Shown here piece by piece: positions 20,301 through 29,133 of a DNA stretch of 64,000 nt. The stretch covers positions 868,001 through 932,000 of the forward strand of contig JAACMV010000030.1 of NCBI GenBank assembly GCA_010909725.1. The letters run 5' to 3'. This DNA is from Picochlorum sp. 'celeri' (lineage: Eukaryota; Chlorophyta; Trebouxiophyceae). The notes below the pieces were generated by a model. The model did no database searches. It saw only the letters and a list, made by a program, of their open reading frames with translations, and was not told the origin of the DNA. Within the stretch, counting starts at the first letter, position 1. Each line of letters starts with the position of its first letter. The position numbers were made by a program, and so were the translations under genes.

Positions 20301-22255
20301 AAAACAAATATTTTCATGGTACAGATGAAAAAGTCGGTTCATGAGTGCATTTAGCATGCAGAGAATGAATCAACACCGTCCGAAAGAGTGGCCGGATCTG
20401 ACTTATTCAGCAGGGACCATCAGATGAAGGTTTTCGTCTCAACGGTAGAGCATCAGGAATCTACCTGTGCCCTTTCTCACGGGATGCAACTTTCTAACAT
20501 ATTGATACCATCAATATTGCTTCCGTTGGGACTCATTTCCATGGCTGAGTTTATTGAGCGTGGAATCTGATGGGGAGAAGGAAACTAAGACATGCTCACA
20601 AATGTAGATCTGGGTCTAATGTTTTTGTACCCACCAAGGGTTGACAGCCAAGCGAGTTTTCCAGGTGAGATAGTCATTGTGACCCCATTCATAGCATCCT
20701 TGCTTCGATCCTATTGATTGAAGACTCGTGTCTCGTCTGTGCTGGACCTGAAGCTCCGTTGAAAGACGGCCTGTCTGTTGTCTAATCCAATTTCCAGGTT
20801 CGCTGTTTGTACACTGAGACAGAGGAGGATGTATCGGATAGTAAGGTAGCACTAGCATCTCAAATGGAGTTAATTTGAAGACAATAAATGGTGGATTTGA
20901 CTGACAGGATCGCTTTACAAAATCAGTCCCAATTGAGAATTCTCAAATCATATGCATATGAGGGGGACAATAGGAATGCCACAATCGTATTGTTGTTATT
21001 GATCCGGCCTCACAAAGTCCTTGTGTCCAAGGAATCCAGAAGGATGTTGATTCCAAGCTGGCATCAACCACAAGAAATCACTTTGAGACGGATTATCAAG
21101 TCAGGAAGCAGTCGGCAGATATCAGAAATTATGGCACCAACCATATCTCACTTTCAGCACCTCCAGGTGTGAGAAGCCTCCGTCCTTTGATGTTGACTCC
21201 ATACCTTCAATTGACCTCTCAGCACACAAAACCCAGCATTATATTGACCGATCATATGAGATAAAACAAAAGAATTGAGAGAATGACGAAGATCTGCCGA
21301 AACGAAAGGAAGGTATAGGCTGGAATGACATACATCCATACAGTGGGAAATAGAAGACAAGAAGATTGTCATCAATCACACAGCGACCAAAGCGCCAAGA
21401 GATTCGCCTCTAAGAAAAAATAGAACATTATCTAGAAGCGAAGGATACCGGATTGATGCAAACCAAGCATTGCAAGGAAAGGTATGACTGGAAGTGAGCA
21501 ACCCTCAGGTACCCCAAAGGATCTCAGATGTCTGACGGATACTGCGACCAAACGCTGATATACGAAGAAGACAACACCGATCAAATGACTGAAGAATCAT
21601 ATATAGTATGATCAAAGGAATTAAAGGCGCTTAAGAGCAAGAGAACGGTGATGAGTGCTCCACAGGACAGCTGATACTAGCCTCCTGCCCGACACACAGC
21701 AAACAAATTGCACTGTCAATTGCCTTGGGGACGTTGAATCCCATAGACCATATATTTGATCCATCATAATGATATAGTTTTTTATAATTGCGTAGGGACT
21801 AGGGACATGGCATTGCCTTCAATATCGGTGCACACTCGAACTTCTACAGACCTGGCTACAGCTCTCTGTTGGTCAACACATCTGCCAGCTGGCATCTAGA
21901 GCACCTCTTCCGTCGGCAACGACCAATATATGTCCTCAAACTGCCCTGTCTCATGTTCAAGTCCACAAGCAAACACCCCGTATGTTTGGAACCATCTGCG
22001 TATGTCCAAATATTTGAAGTATTCGCATCAAACCATACGTTCAAACACATGGGCTGCACCATACCATCTTGCATGAGGCTGGTCGGTCCAGAGACGCCCC
22101 CGAACGAATCCTCGAATCTATGTACGAAATTTGAAATCAAGACACAGATCCCGATGAAAGGCAGGTACTCAAAGACAGCATCGCGGGAATGTTTATATTT
22201 TTGAGGCGATTTCTGTTTTTCACGCACCTACCGAGTACTTTTGTCAGAGCACTCC

Positions 22256-22288
22256 TGACGGGAACAGCAGAATTAATTAAGAGTGGCC
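22256..22288 (-). repeat. right terminal inverted repeat
   Basis: Exact inverse of 18692-18724, 33 bp. The outer edge lies 30 bp from the 3' end of the tRNA-Phe gene. Confidence 0.85.
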
Positions 22289-22308
22289 TGAAAAAGGAAA
22301 AGGAAAAT

Positions 22309-22313
22309 GAAAA
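22309..22313 (-). terminator. Pol III terminator of tRNA-Phe
   Basis: An oligo-T stretch on the minus strand (AAAAA on the plus strand, 22311-22315 region), a few bases after the tRNA 3' end. It lies between the tRNA and the right end of the TIR element. Confidence 0.65.
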
Positions 22314-22318
22314 AGATA

Positions 22319-22392
22319 TGCCCCCACACCGGATCGAACGGCGGACCTTGAGAACTTCAGTCTCACGCTCTCCCAAACTGAGCTATAGAGGC
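22319..22392 (-). tRNA. trnF-GAA: tRNA-Phe (GAA)
   Basis: A complete cloverleaf reads on the minus strand from 22392 to 22319, including the discriminator A. Acceptor arms GCCUCUA and UGGGGGC pair with two G-U wobbles. The D-arm is GCUC/GAGC with UA at positions 8-9. Anticodon stem UGAGA/UCUCA encloses loop CUGAAGU, anticodon GAA. The variable loop is AGGUC. T-stem CGCCG/CGGUG encloses UUCGAUC. The internal A box (TAGCTCAGTTTGG) and B box (GTTCGATCC) are intact. A run of five T (TTTTT, within CATATCTTTTTC) lies 6 bp downstream as the Pol III terminator. There is no intron and CCA is not encoded. It looks functional. Confidence 0.93.
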
Positions 22393-22456
22393 TTTGAACC
22401 CGGGACCCATCGGTCTCTGAGTCTGTAACATATTATTTTTTCACGGGCCAATACGC

Positions 22457-22732
22457 GTGTACTTTGCACGCCAAGGCTCCGAAACAGCGAATCAGACCGC
22501 CTCCTGGTATGCTGAAGAAGCAAGAGAGCGAAAAATCTGGACCGACACAAAATTGATGTTGCGTGGATGGCATTCTCGTGAGAAAACCCGGCTACCTGTG
22601 CGACTGAGGAAGCTTGGGGTGTCAATGAGAAGCGCCCACATTGCAAGTGGTTCCTTCCTGGTGGCCCGTGCTTATCAGGAGATAGAGCAGTGGCCACCAG
22701 CTGGGTATCCAGATATCATTCCAGGCATGTGA
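22457..22732 (+). CDS. unsupported 91-codon ORF
   Basis: The only sizeable plus-strand ORF between tRNA-Phe and the RING gene. It begins MYFARQGSETANQTASWY and ends PDIIPGM; an AATAAA-like signal follows about 13 bp after the stop. A 104-codon ORF overlaps it on the other strand. I recognise no domain. It is listed only because position, length and downstream signal make a small gene possible. Confidence 0.22.
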   Translation: MYFARQGSETANQTASWYAEEARERKIWTDTKLMLRGWHSREKTRLPVRLRKLGVSMRSAHIASGSFLVARAYQEIEQWPPAGYPDIIPGM

Positions 22733-23006
22733 GAATTGCACTAAATAAAAACTCACTCCCACACCTCGAGATGGGATCACCCAATCCCTTGGCCTTGACT
22801 GGTTGTTCTGGGACTAGGATTCTATGGCCTATTGTACGATGACATCCTACAGAATTCCACTCTAGGAGCCCCTTTGGTCAAGTCAAAGTCAATCCGGATA
22901 CTGGTTACAATCAAACAGAAGAAGAACATGTGGATGCGCAATTCAAAGGAGCAAAAACTACAAGCAAGCAAGCAAAAGAACACTATACAGCAGAAATACA
23001 ACTACA
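22733..23006. other. intergenic before RING gene 3' end
   Basis: 274 bp holding the 3' flank of the RING E3 gene. It contains an AAGCAAGCAAGCAAAAG run; otherwise nothing is recognised. Confidence 0.35.
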
Positions 23007-23441
23007 TCAGTCCTGAAGAAGCTCCAGTCTCACCATACATACCGGGCACTTGTTGCTCCTCTCCAACCATTCATACACACACTGCATGTGAAAGTGGTGC
23101 CCACATGCAGTGACAACCCTTGGATTCTCCTCATCATACATTTCTAGGCATGTAGGGCACACATCCTCTTCATTCTGAGAGAACATGGGTGAGGATACAA
23201 GTGCATTCTTATCCTCAGATGCCCCATAAAAATCCGAGGAAATTCTCCGTGGCTGGACTATACCCTCTTCGCTCCTGCGGAGCAACCCAGCCCGTTCCTC
23301 GTCCCTCCTAGCCACCATATGACTGTTTACATAGTGAGAATCATCTCCTCCAAAGCAGCAGCAACACATTGTTTTGACTAAAACGGTCAGGAGCGTGTCG
23401 CCCCTCGAAATACTAGTAGGGCTACCACTGCTCTGCTCCAT
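23007..23441 (-). CDS. RING-H2 E3 ubiquitin ligase (At3g02290 type)
   Basis: 144-aa ubiquitin ligase. The C-terminal RING-H2 has perfect spacing: Cys95-x2-Cys98-x14-Cys113-x-His115-x2-His118-x2-Cys121-x10-Cys132-x2-Cys135 (EEDVCPTCLEMYDEENP ... ACGHHFHMQC ... KCPVC). The flanking words match the small plant RING family whose N-terminus bears a Cys cluster. Here MCCCCF at 25-30 is a likely palmitoylation site for membrane attachment; this is inferred. Substrates are unknown. Single exon. Confidence 0.88.
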   Translation of the reverse strand: MEQSSGSPTSISRGDTLLTVLVKTMCCCCFGGDDSHYVNSHMVARRDEERAGLLRRSEEGIVQPRRISSDFYGASEDKNALVSSPMFSQNEEDVCPTCLEMYDEENPRVVTACGHHFHMQCVYEWLERSNKCPVCMVRLELLQD

Positions 23442-23826
23442 GCCCGCAATGTGTATTTCAAACTATACAAATACAAGGGTGGTTGTTCTGCTCGCAGCCT
23501 GCTCCCTGTCCTCTTTTTTATCGCCTCGTTCTAACTTTGGTTTTCTTCTTCTTCTTCTTCTCTCTCTCTTTCTCTCTCCTCCAGTACTACTACTGCGACA
23601 GTGAATCCGCCTTTGTATCTAAAATTCCGAAAAACTATGTTTTATTTCAAGCAGTGTCGTGAGACCCATTGCCAATTCATGAGTGTGGGTTGAACCAATG
23701 AAACCATATTGGTTTCAGCACTATCCAACTCGTAAGAGATCTAGATCTCATGGGTCAATGCAATACTATTGATCGACAATGCGCTTGATACATCAACAGG
23801 AAAAGAATATTTAATAATAAATAAAT
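23442..23826. promoter_or_regulatory. divergent promoter with CTT/CT tract
   Basis: A 385-bp head-to-head region between the RING and carrier genes. At 23541-23582 it holds a pyrimidine tract, (CTT)5 followed by CT repeats (GA-rich in the RING gene's sense). Such tracts occur as core-promoter elements in plants. No TATA box is obvious. Confidence 0.45.
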
Positions 23827-24717
23827 ATGGCTAGTACAGTATTGGCCGATGATAGGACAGCATTGCAAGAATTTGGGAAACAGTACCCCACGGCTGCTGG
23901 TTTTGCTGCCAGTTCTGCCAGCGTTGCCACTGCCACATTCCTTACAAACTGGATCGATGTCATAAAAGTTCGACAACAGCTTGCTGGGAATGAAAGCAGA
24001 AATATGGCATCGACGCTGGTGGATATTGTGAGGGGTGAGGGGGTGATGGCACTAAACAAGGGAGTGACCCCAGCTGTGGCCAGGGGTATGCTTTATGGAG
24101 GGATGAGAATAGGACTATACACTCCCATCAAGCAGGTGTTATCACCCGAAGATAATTCATTAATTATCAAAATAGCATCTGGTATGACGAGTGGTAGTAT
24201 AGCTGCTGCAGTGTGCAATCCAACAGACTTGGTCAAAACGAGAATGCAAGCTGCAAGCAATCAAGGAACACAGCGCTCTCCCATGCAAGTTGCGCGGTCT
24301 ATTGTCCAGACAGAAGGGGTCAAAGGCCTTTGGAAAGGTACAACACCTAGTATGATGAGAGCAGCTTTATTAACTGCGGCACAATGTGCCACATACGACG
24401 AGGTCAAAACATTTTTCACTCGGTCCCTTCAGTGGGATGATGGCATCAAGACACACCTTGCTGTCAGTGGGGTTGCTGGCCTCGTGACGACAACGGTGAT
24501 TGCACCAGTTGATATGGTAAAGACACATATGTTTATGAATCAGTCTTCTGAAGGCACAACGTTTACCAAGTGCTTTGCGGATATCTATCGTTCTCAGGGT
24601 CTGAGAGGGTTGTTCAAAGGATGGAGTGCCAATTGGGCGAGACAGGGCCCCATGACAACCGTCGTTTTTGTAGTCAATGAAGCGATCCGACCTGCATTTG
24701 GATTGCATTCTTTATAA
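23827..24717 (+). CDS. mitochondrial carrier (SLC25; dicarboxylate/UCP-like)
   Basis: Inner-membrane solute exchanger, 296 aa, three tandem carrier repeats with six helices. The signatures at the end of odd helices are FLTNWIDVIKVRQQ, VCNPTDLVKTRMQ and VIAPVDMVKTHM. The second half of each repeat is EGVMALNKGVTPAVARGMLY, EGVKGLWKGTTPSMMRAALL and QGLRGLFKGWSANWARQGPM. The first signature has Trp-Ile in place of the usual Pro-x, an oddity at the helix kink. It most resembles dicarboxylate/oxoglutarate and UCP-like carriers; the transported substrate cannot be fixed from sequence. The next gene starts 25 bp after its stop. Confidence 0.9.
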   Translation: MASTVLADDRTALQEFGKQYPTAAGFAASSASVATATFLTNWIDVIKVRQQLAGNESRNMASTLVDIVRGEGVMALNKGVTPAVARGMLYGGMRIGLYTPIKQVLSPEDNSLIIKIASGMTSGSIAAAVCNPTDLVKTRMQAASNQGTQRSPMQVARSIVQTEGVKGLWKGTTPSMMRAALLTAAQCATYDEVKTFFTRSLQWDDGIKTHLAVSGVAGLVTTTVIAPVDMVKTHMFMNQSSEGTTFTKCFADIYRSQGLRGLFKGWSANWARQGPMTTVVFVVNEAIRPAFGLHSL

Positions 24718-24742
24718 TGTTATATTCCATCCTAATTGTGTA

Positions 24743-25129
24743 ATGAGTATTCGGCAGAAGAGATTCGGAGCTACGGTGCTCAGAACGATGCAAGCAGTCT
24801 TGCAGAAGAATGACACGCTGTTTCAAAGTCTTGTCAAGGATGGGGGCATTTGCTTTCGAGAGATCCGCATGTCCCCTGATAATACAAAGGCATTTGTTTT
24901 ATGGGATACGTACAAGGAGGATACCATGCATGCGAGTGAGGTGTTGCGACAACACACTGGTACCCTGAAACACCTTGTCAGCAAAGCCTTGGCGACGAAA
25001 AAGGCTCCTTATTTTGAGTTTGTAGCAAACTTTGACGATGAGGTTGTTCGTCGGCGAGAAGAGTATGACAAATTACAGAGAAAGCTCGATGAAATCCGTC
25101 TAGAAGACAGTGATCAATCAATTTTATGA
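24743..25129 (+). CDS. RBFA: ribosome-binding factor A (organellar)
   Basis: Binds the small-subunit rRNA late in maturation, presumably in mitochondria. 128 aa from MSIRQKRFGATVLRTMQ. This Met is preferred because the longer ORF begins inside the upstream carrier CDS. Family features: basic first helix, CFREIRMSPDNTKAFVLWD (the V-S-x-D-x-x-x-A-x-V strand), HASEVLRQHTGTLKHLVSKA and a closing strand PYFEFV, then a charged C-terminal helix. There is little presequence, so an upstream targeting exon is possible but would have to lie within the carrier gene. The start is 25 bp after the carrier stop, and its 3' end overlaps the convergent membrane-protein CDS by 16 bp. Confidence 0.78.
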   Translation: MSIRQKRFGATVLRTMQAVLQKNDTLFQSLVKDGGICFREIRMSPDNTKAFVLWDTYKEDTMHASEVLRQHTGTLKHLVSKALATKKAPYFEFVANFDDEVVRRREEYDKLQRKLDEIRLEDSDQSIL

Positions 25130-26014
25130 CTGATGCGCCTATTCAAATATTGATGCTTGAAACGAATGATTCTTTGAACGAGATAGCTGGACCCCAGCCC
25201 CATGAGAGAGAGGCCAAGATAGGCTACCCAAACGGGATGACCAGTCTTTTTGCTCATGTCTAGGAAGGGATAGATGGCTTGTCCAGTGAAGGAAAAGAAG
25301 ATGAGCGACCATATGCCAAACAGAATGCTCCAGAGAGCGACGACGCCGTGGCTCCAACTATTGGAATTGGGAATTGTATTGAGCAGGAATTCTCCAAACA
25401 TGATGATGGCATTCCCTCCATGCTGCATGTAACTAATTGGGCTGTACATGACTGTTCTCCAGTGAAGTGCTCTCTCAGGGTCTGGTACATTCACGAGCAT
25501 GGGCGTTAATATTGTCCATGTCACCACATCAATAAACAGTGTCATCGGTAGAATGGCATGGAACAGTGAGACTAAGAGCCGGTCGACAATGGTGGTTGTC
25601 TTGTGCCTCTTCTCTTCCTTTCCTGCTGCTGGTACGAGTTGATGCTGTATACTGGAGATGGATCCGAGGAAAAAATAGACTATGATTGCAATCCAATTCC
25701 ATACTGTAAAATACCTCAATGCTCTCAAACTACGATAGGTGAGCTGTATGTACTGCACAGCAAATGTGACCAGAAACATGCAGACTCTGTATACAAGTAG
25801 AATCCATGGCTTGCCAGTGCTTGACAAGGTCGTATGGTGATTTCCTATGCTCGTAATCTCCTGAACGCCCTGCAGTAGTACGATGAATGGTTATTTCATC
25901 TGGATACCAAGGTTCCTTCTCGTCGAACATTTGGAGACGTGCCTTTGTCAAGAACTTGGCACAAACAATACAGCCTACGAGTTTAAACAGGATCACCGAT
26001 AGAGGAATCACCAT
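25114..26014 (-). CDS. FAR-17a/AIG1-like multipass membrane protein (exon join uncertain)
   Basis: The main open frame (25114-25827, 237 codons) encodes about six membrane helices with FTVWNWIAIIVYFFLGS, MTLFIDVVTWTILTPMLV, YMQHGGNAIIMFGEFLLNT and ALWSILFGIWSLIFFSF. This is the pattern of FAR-17a/AIG1 and rolling-stone-like proteins. It has no ATG. Upstream, another frame (to 26014) starts MVIPLSVILFKLVG and looks coding up to about 25830. The two frames differ, so an intron, probably ending CTGCAG at 25874-25879 region, or a frameshift must link them; no donor is clearly best. The 3' end overlaps RBFA. Confidence 0.5.
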
Positions 26015-26234
26015 TATGACGGGTTTCCTTGATGGTTGGACCCATTAAATTTCAAGTATATGGGGTATTTAGTCAATGTTGTGGCAATAGAGATGCGGTT
26101 TTATGACGTCAGATGCGAATGTTCCTAATTTTGACCACCGGTGAAGATCTCCAGTGGTCTTTTGGACATTGATCCAAGGGGAGAGATTCGAGCATTCATA
26201 CTGAAATCAGTAGTATAATTTAATAAATGATAGG

Positions 26235-27629
26235 ATGGCGGATGCTGATGATGTATCCGTGCTTCTTTCGTACAGTAAAGATTCGAATACATGCAGACAG
26301 TTCGTGATTCCTGCATTGGACAACATATTGAAGGAATGCAAAGAAATTCTAGCTCAATATAGTAGTGAGAAGAAGAATGCCGAGGTAAAACTGTATCAGA
26401 GGCTTTGTATTCTGAGGAATGTCTTTGCGTTTGCTGACAGTTGTACGATACAGTCCTTGCTCGAGAGTGGATTGCTGAGGCTGTTGCAAGCGGTGATAGA
26501 GTACACGTCATCAATGGAAGATGATGGGAGGATACGGAGGGTGGTGTCGCAGCTGATTGCCAATGCGACGACATCGTCAGAGTCATGGTGTGGGGCTGTG
26601 GCTGAAAACATGTTCCCAAAAGGGTATTTCTTGTTGATGGGAGGCTCGGCGTGTGAGGGTGCTTTGGCATTATCTTTGTATAATATGTGTATACGTTTAG
26701 GAAGTGGGTTTATGGAATGTCTCGTGGTTGACAACCCACAGGTGGTGGCCAATCTCTTGTTGCCGACAGACCAACAGGCACGGCAAGGTGATGGTTCTCG
26801 TGATGAGTATGATGAACTCGATTTGCTTCTTGTTCATCTGTGTCTCAAACATGATTATCTTGAAAAGTTGATGGATGGTATCGGTGATGAGGGTTTGAAA
26901 TATGCTTCTGCATTGCTTCCTAGGATATTGTCTGGGCTCGTTGCGAGACACGACCAGGAAGAAGAAAAAATCGAGGCAATCACTGCCAGTCCTAATGCGC
27001 AGCACGCAGGATGCCGGTGGATGTTTGAAAATATCGTGAAAGAAATTGGACTCGTGGAAGGAAGGTACAAAAACGAGGCCACATCGTTGCAGATCCAAGT
27101 GATGAGGGATTCCTTACAGATTTTTAGGGAGATTGCTGCACTACAAGATGATGGCGTTGCATTCACTGGTGGGATATCGCTCGCAAATGAATTCATCAAT
27201 GCTCAAATTCTTGAAACCTTGTTAGTCATGCTGGAATCTTTGGACCAGGGTACCACAGGCAGCTGCAGAATAGTCCAATCACACCTGTGGACTCACACTG
27301 AATTCCGACGGGCACAACTATATCCTGGCTTTATTAGTGATATCCTCTCTGTTATAGCCAATGCATGCTATCGCAGGAAACGGGTTCAGGAGCATGTTGT
27401 TGAATTGCACGGCATCATGGTGATTTTGAATCATCTTCAAGGCAACTCTGGTTCCCCATTAGCCAGAGAATGGGCACTATGGGCAGTTCGAAACCTCTGT
27501 GAAACGAGTGCTGAAGCGCGGCAAGCAATACAAGAGCTACAAAAGATAGATGATGCTCCTGTACCTGGGGACTATGATGTTGTGTATGAAAAAGAACATG
27601 GCAGGCTGAAGATTGGACTGAAACAATGA
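26235..27629 (+). CDS. ATXN10: ataxin-10 homologue
   Basis: Armadillo-like helical protein, 464 aa, single exon. The C-terminal ataxin-10 domain is clear: ILSVIANACYRRKRVQEHVV, ELHGIMVILNHLQGN, LAREWALWAVRNLCETSAEA, matching the conserved block with I-G-N-x-C-Y, E-x-x-G-I-x-x-I-L-x-x and E-W-x-x-x-A-x-R-N-L. The N-terminal two thirds are helical repeats (LYQRLCILRNVFAFAD; LSLYNMCIRLG). Ataxin-10 proteins act at centrosome/cilium or in cytokinesis in animals and yeast; the role here is unknown. The stop lies 6 bp from that of the convergent TRM10 gene. Confidence 0.85.
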   Translation: MADADDVSVLLSYSKDSNTCRQFVIPALDNILKECKEILAQYSSEKKNAEVKLYQRLCILRNVFAFADSCTIQSLLESGLLRLLQAVIEYTSSMEDDGRIRRVVSQLIANATTSSESWCGAVAENMFPKGYFLLMGGSACEGALALSLYNMCIRLGSGFMECLVVDNPQVVANLLLPTDQQARQGDGSRDEYDELDLLLVHLCLKHDYLEKLMDGIGDEGLKYASALLPRILSGLVARHDQEEEKIEAITASPNAQHAGCRWMFENIVKEIGLVEGRYKNEATSLQIQVMRDSLQIFREIAALQDDGVAFTGGISLANEFINAQILETLLVMLESLDQGTTGSCRIVQSHLWTHTEFRRAQLYPGFISDILSVIANACYRRKRVQEHVVELHGIMVILNHLQGNSGSPLAREWALWAVRNLCETSAEARQAIQELQKIDDAPVPGDYDVVYEKEHGRLKIGLKQ

Positions 27630-27635
27630 ATTTAT

Positions 27636-28775
27636 TTATTTATTTATTTGCCTTTTTGGAATGACTCTATGTAAAGCTTCTTCCCAGGATGCTCCACCGT
27701 GGACAGTAATAAGAGCCTCCACGACAGCATTCACATTCAACACCAACTTTGGCTTTGAAGGATAATATTCTTTGAGCGGAAGTCTGCGACACTCGATACC
27801 ATTCTCTTGGGCAAATCGAGATGTTGCATGCTTCTTGATGGTCCGATCTACTAGTCCTCCAACAATGTATATCTTTGACTCGTCAATATCAATAAGCGGC
27901 TCAGTGGCATCTGGAGACAACACACACATGTTGCTCTGCTCATTGCTGAAAACCTCCAATGCAGATTCATGACACAAGTGCGCTTTCCATCGATCTGCCC
28001 TCATTGTTTCAACACAAAATCTCTCCAATTCTCCCTTGAATGACACAAAATGCAACGACACTGGCCGAACAGCTCTCTTATTTGCGCCAATCGAGTACTG
28101 CAACTGACGTGCAAGCGAGTGCATCTCTCTCAAACTTCCCTTCTCTCCAAATGCGCATTCCACGGCTACTTTCAATCCATACCGATATCCTTGTTCCACG
28201 GCTTTTTCTTGTCTTATCTTTTTACCCACACCAATATGCCAAATCTCATCCTCTTTCTGCACAATCTCCTCCTCTGTCAGATCCTTATAGGCTTCTCTCT
28301 GAGCCTCCAACTTCACCAACTGCCTCTTTTCCCTCACAATCTTGTTCCTCTGGGTCCTAATCTTATTCTTTACCCATCGACGAAGCTCCCAAAACGTGGC
28401 CGGCAACTCTCTCTTCTTCATCTGCACCATTCATGAAATATCGACATGTGAACATAAATTCATGGACCATTTGAATAATACTCATGAATTTGCTCCAGTG
28501 TTACTTCATACCTGCAGGAATTTCAGATCCTTGTTCACACACAGATGCACCATATCGACAATCGTAAATCTGTCGTCCTCAAAATTCTTCAATATGTGCT
28601 CCTCACGCAACTCTGCTACTGACACTGGTAAACACTGACCAGCAACCACAGCTCCCTCTGCCTTCAAATGTGTCTCCTGGCACTCAAAGTCCCGTCTCAG
28701 AAATCTAAACAAATTCTCTGTGTAATCCTGAATTCTCTGTCTGGCACATTCTCGTTCGCGCTCGTCCTGTGTCAT
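27636..28775 (-). CDS. TRM10: tRNA (purine-9-N1)-methyltransferase, Trm10 family
   Basis: SPOUT methyltransferase for N1 of purine 9 in tRNA. Exons 28512-28775 and 27636-28421 join in phase 0 across a 90-nt intron (GTATGA...GTGCAG), giving 349 aa. The SPOUT core lies near the C-terminus: VSLHFVSFKGELERF, DESKIYIVGGLVDRTIKKHA, CRRLPLKEYYPSKPKLVLNV, NAVVEALITVHGGASWEEAL and a basic end VIPKRQINK. The middle is a Lys/Arg-rich helix (VKNKIRTQRNKIVREKRQLV) typical of the tRNA-binding extension. The N-terminal 88 residues encoded by exon 1 are unusual. Cytosolic versus mitochondrial subtype is not resolvable. The stop codon lies in an AATAAA-rich run. Confidence 0.85.
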
Positions 28776-29133
28776 TCTCAGCTGCCCTGTTCAAGCCATG
28801 CACCAGCTGACACCCGCAGACACCATCCACATTGACTGATGTTTATCAACTAGCCATTCATTCATATGCATATTCATATACAGGTTCATTAGTATGACGC
28901 ATGAGACGCCAACAGTTTCGTAAATAGAAATTAAAAGGCATGTACTGGACAGTTGTTGGGATCGTGTCCAGACTTTCGAGAATTGTTATTCGAATTTTAT
29001 GATTATCTAGTACTATTCATTCACGGATACCTTGCTGATATCTGGTGGGTGATATCAGTATACACCGTGTCTGTTGCGGTTCCGCTGGATTCAGTGTTGG
29101 TTTGTGATTTAAAAATACTCGCGGAGACGAACA
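28776..29133. promoter_or_regulatory. divergent promoter region TRM10 / STE20 kinase
   Basis: A 358-bp head-to-head gap with no gene. GATATC-containing repeats (TTGCTGATATCTGGTGGGTGATATCAGTAT, split here as CTGATATC and TGATATCAG) form a short imperfect palindrome near 29036-29058. The rest is unremarkable. Confidence 0.4.

Larger units (their letters stand above)
18692..22288. mobile_element. 3.6-kb DNA-transposon-like element with TIRs (no intact transposase)
   Basis: Bounded by perfect 33-bp terminal inverted repeats (18692-18724 and 22256-22288) starting GGCCACTCTTAATTAATTC. Both ends are flanked directly by TGA (18689-18691 and 22289-22291), a candidate 3-bp target duplication. A 3-bp duplication fits PIF/Harbinger- or CACTA-type elements; the GGCC start does not fit CACTA. 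Behind the perfect ends, weaker inverted similarity extends 200-350 bp inward: GPETPP-like coding string, then blocks near 18950 and 22000. The interior has no ORF over ~160 codons and no DDE motif I can see, so the copy is non-autonomous. It carries a GC-rich block (19305-19695), degenerate short repeats (19750-19950) and an internal partial copy of its right end (20095-20300). Confidence 0.7.

Noticed and set aside
20616..21172. ORFs of 80-94 codons inside the TIR element as transposase remnants
   Set aside because: No DDE/DDD triad, helix-turn-helix or similarity to a known transposase could be seen.
22390..22435. Second tRNA-like 3' half upstream of tRNA-Phe
   Set aside because: GGGTTCAAA resembles a B box, but the T-stem does not pair and no 5' half exists.
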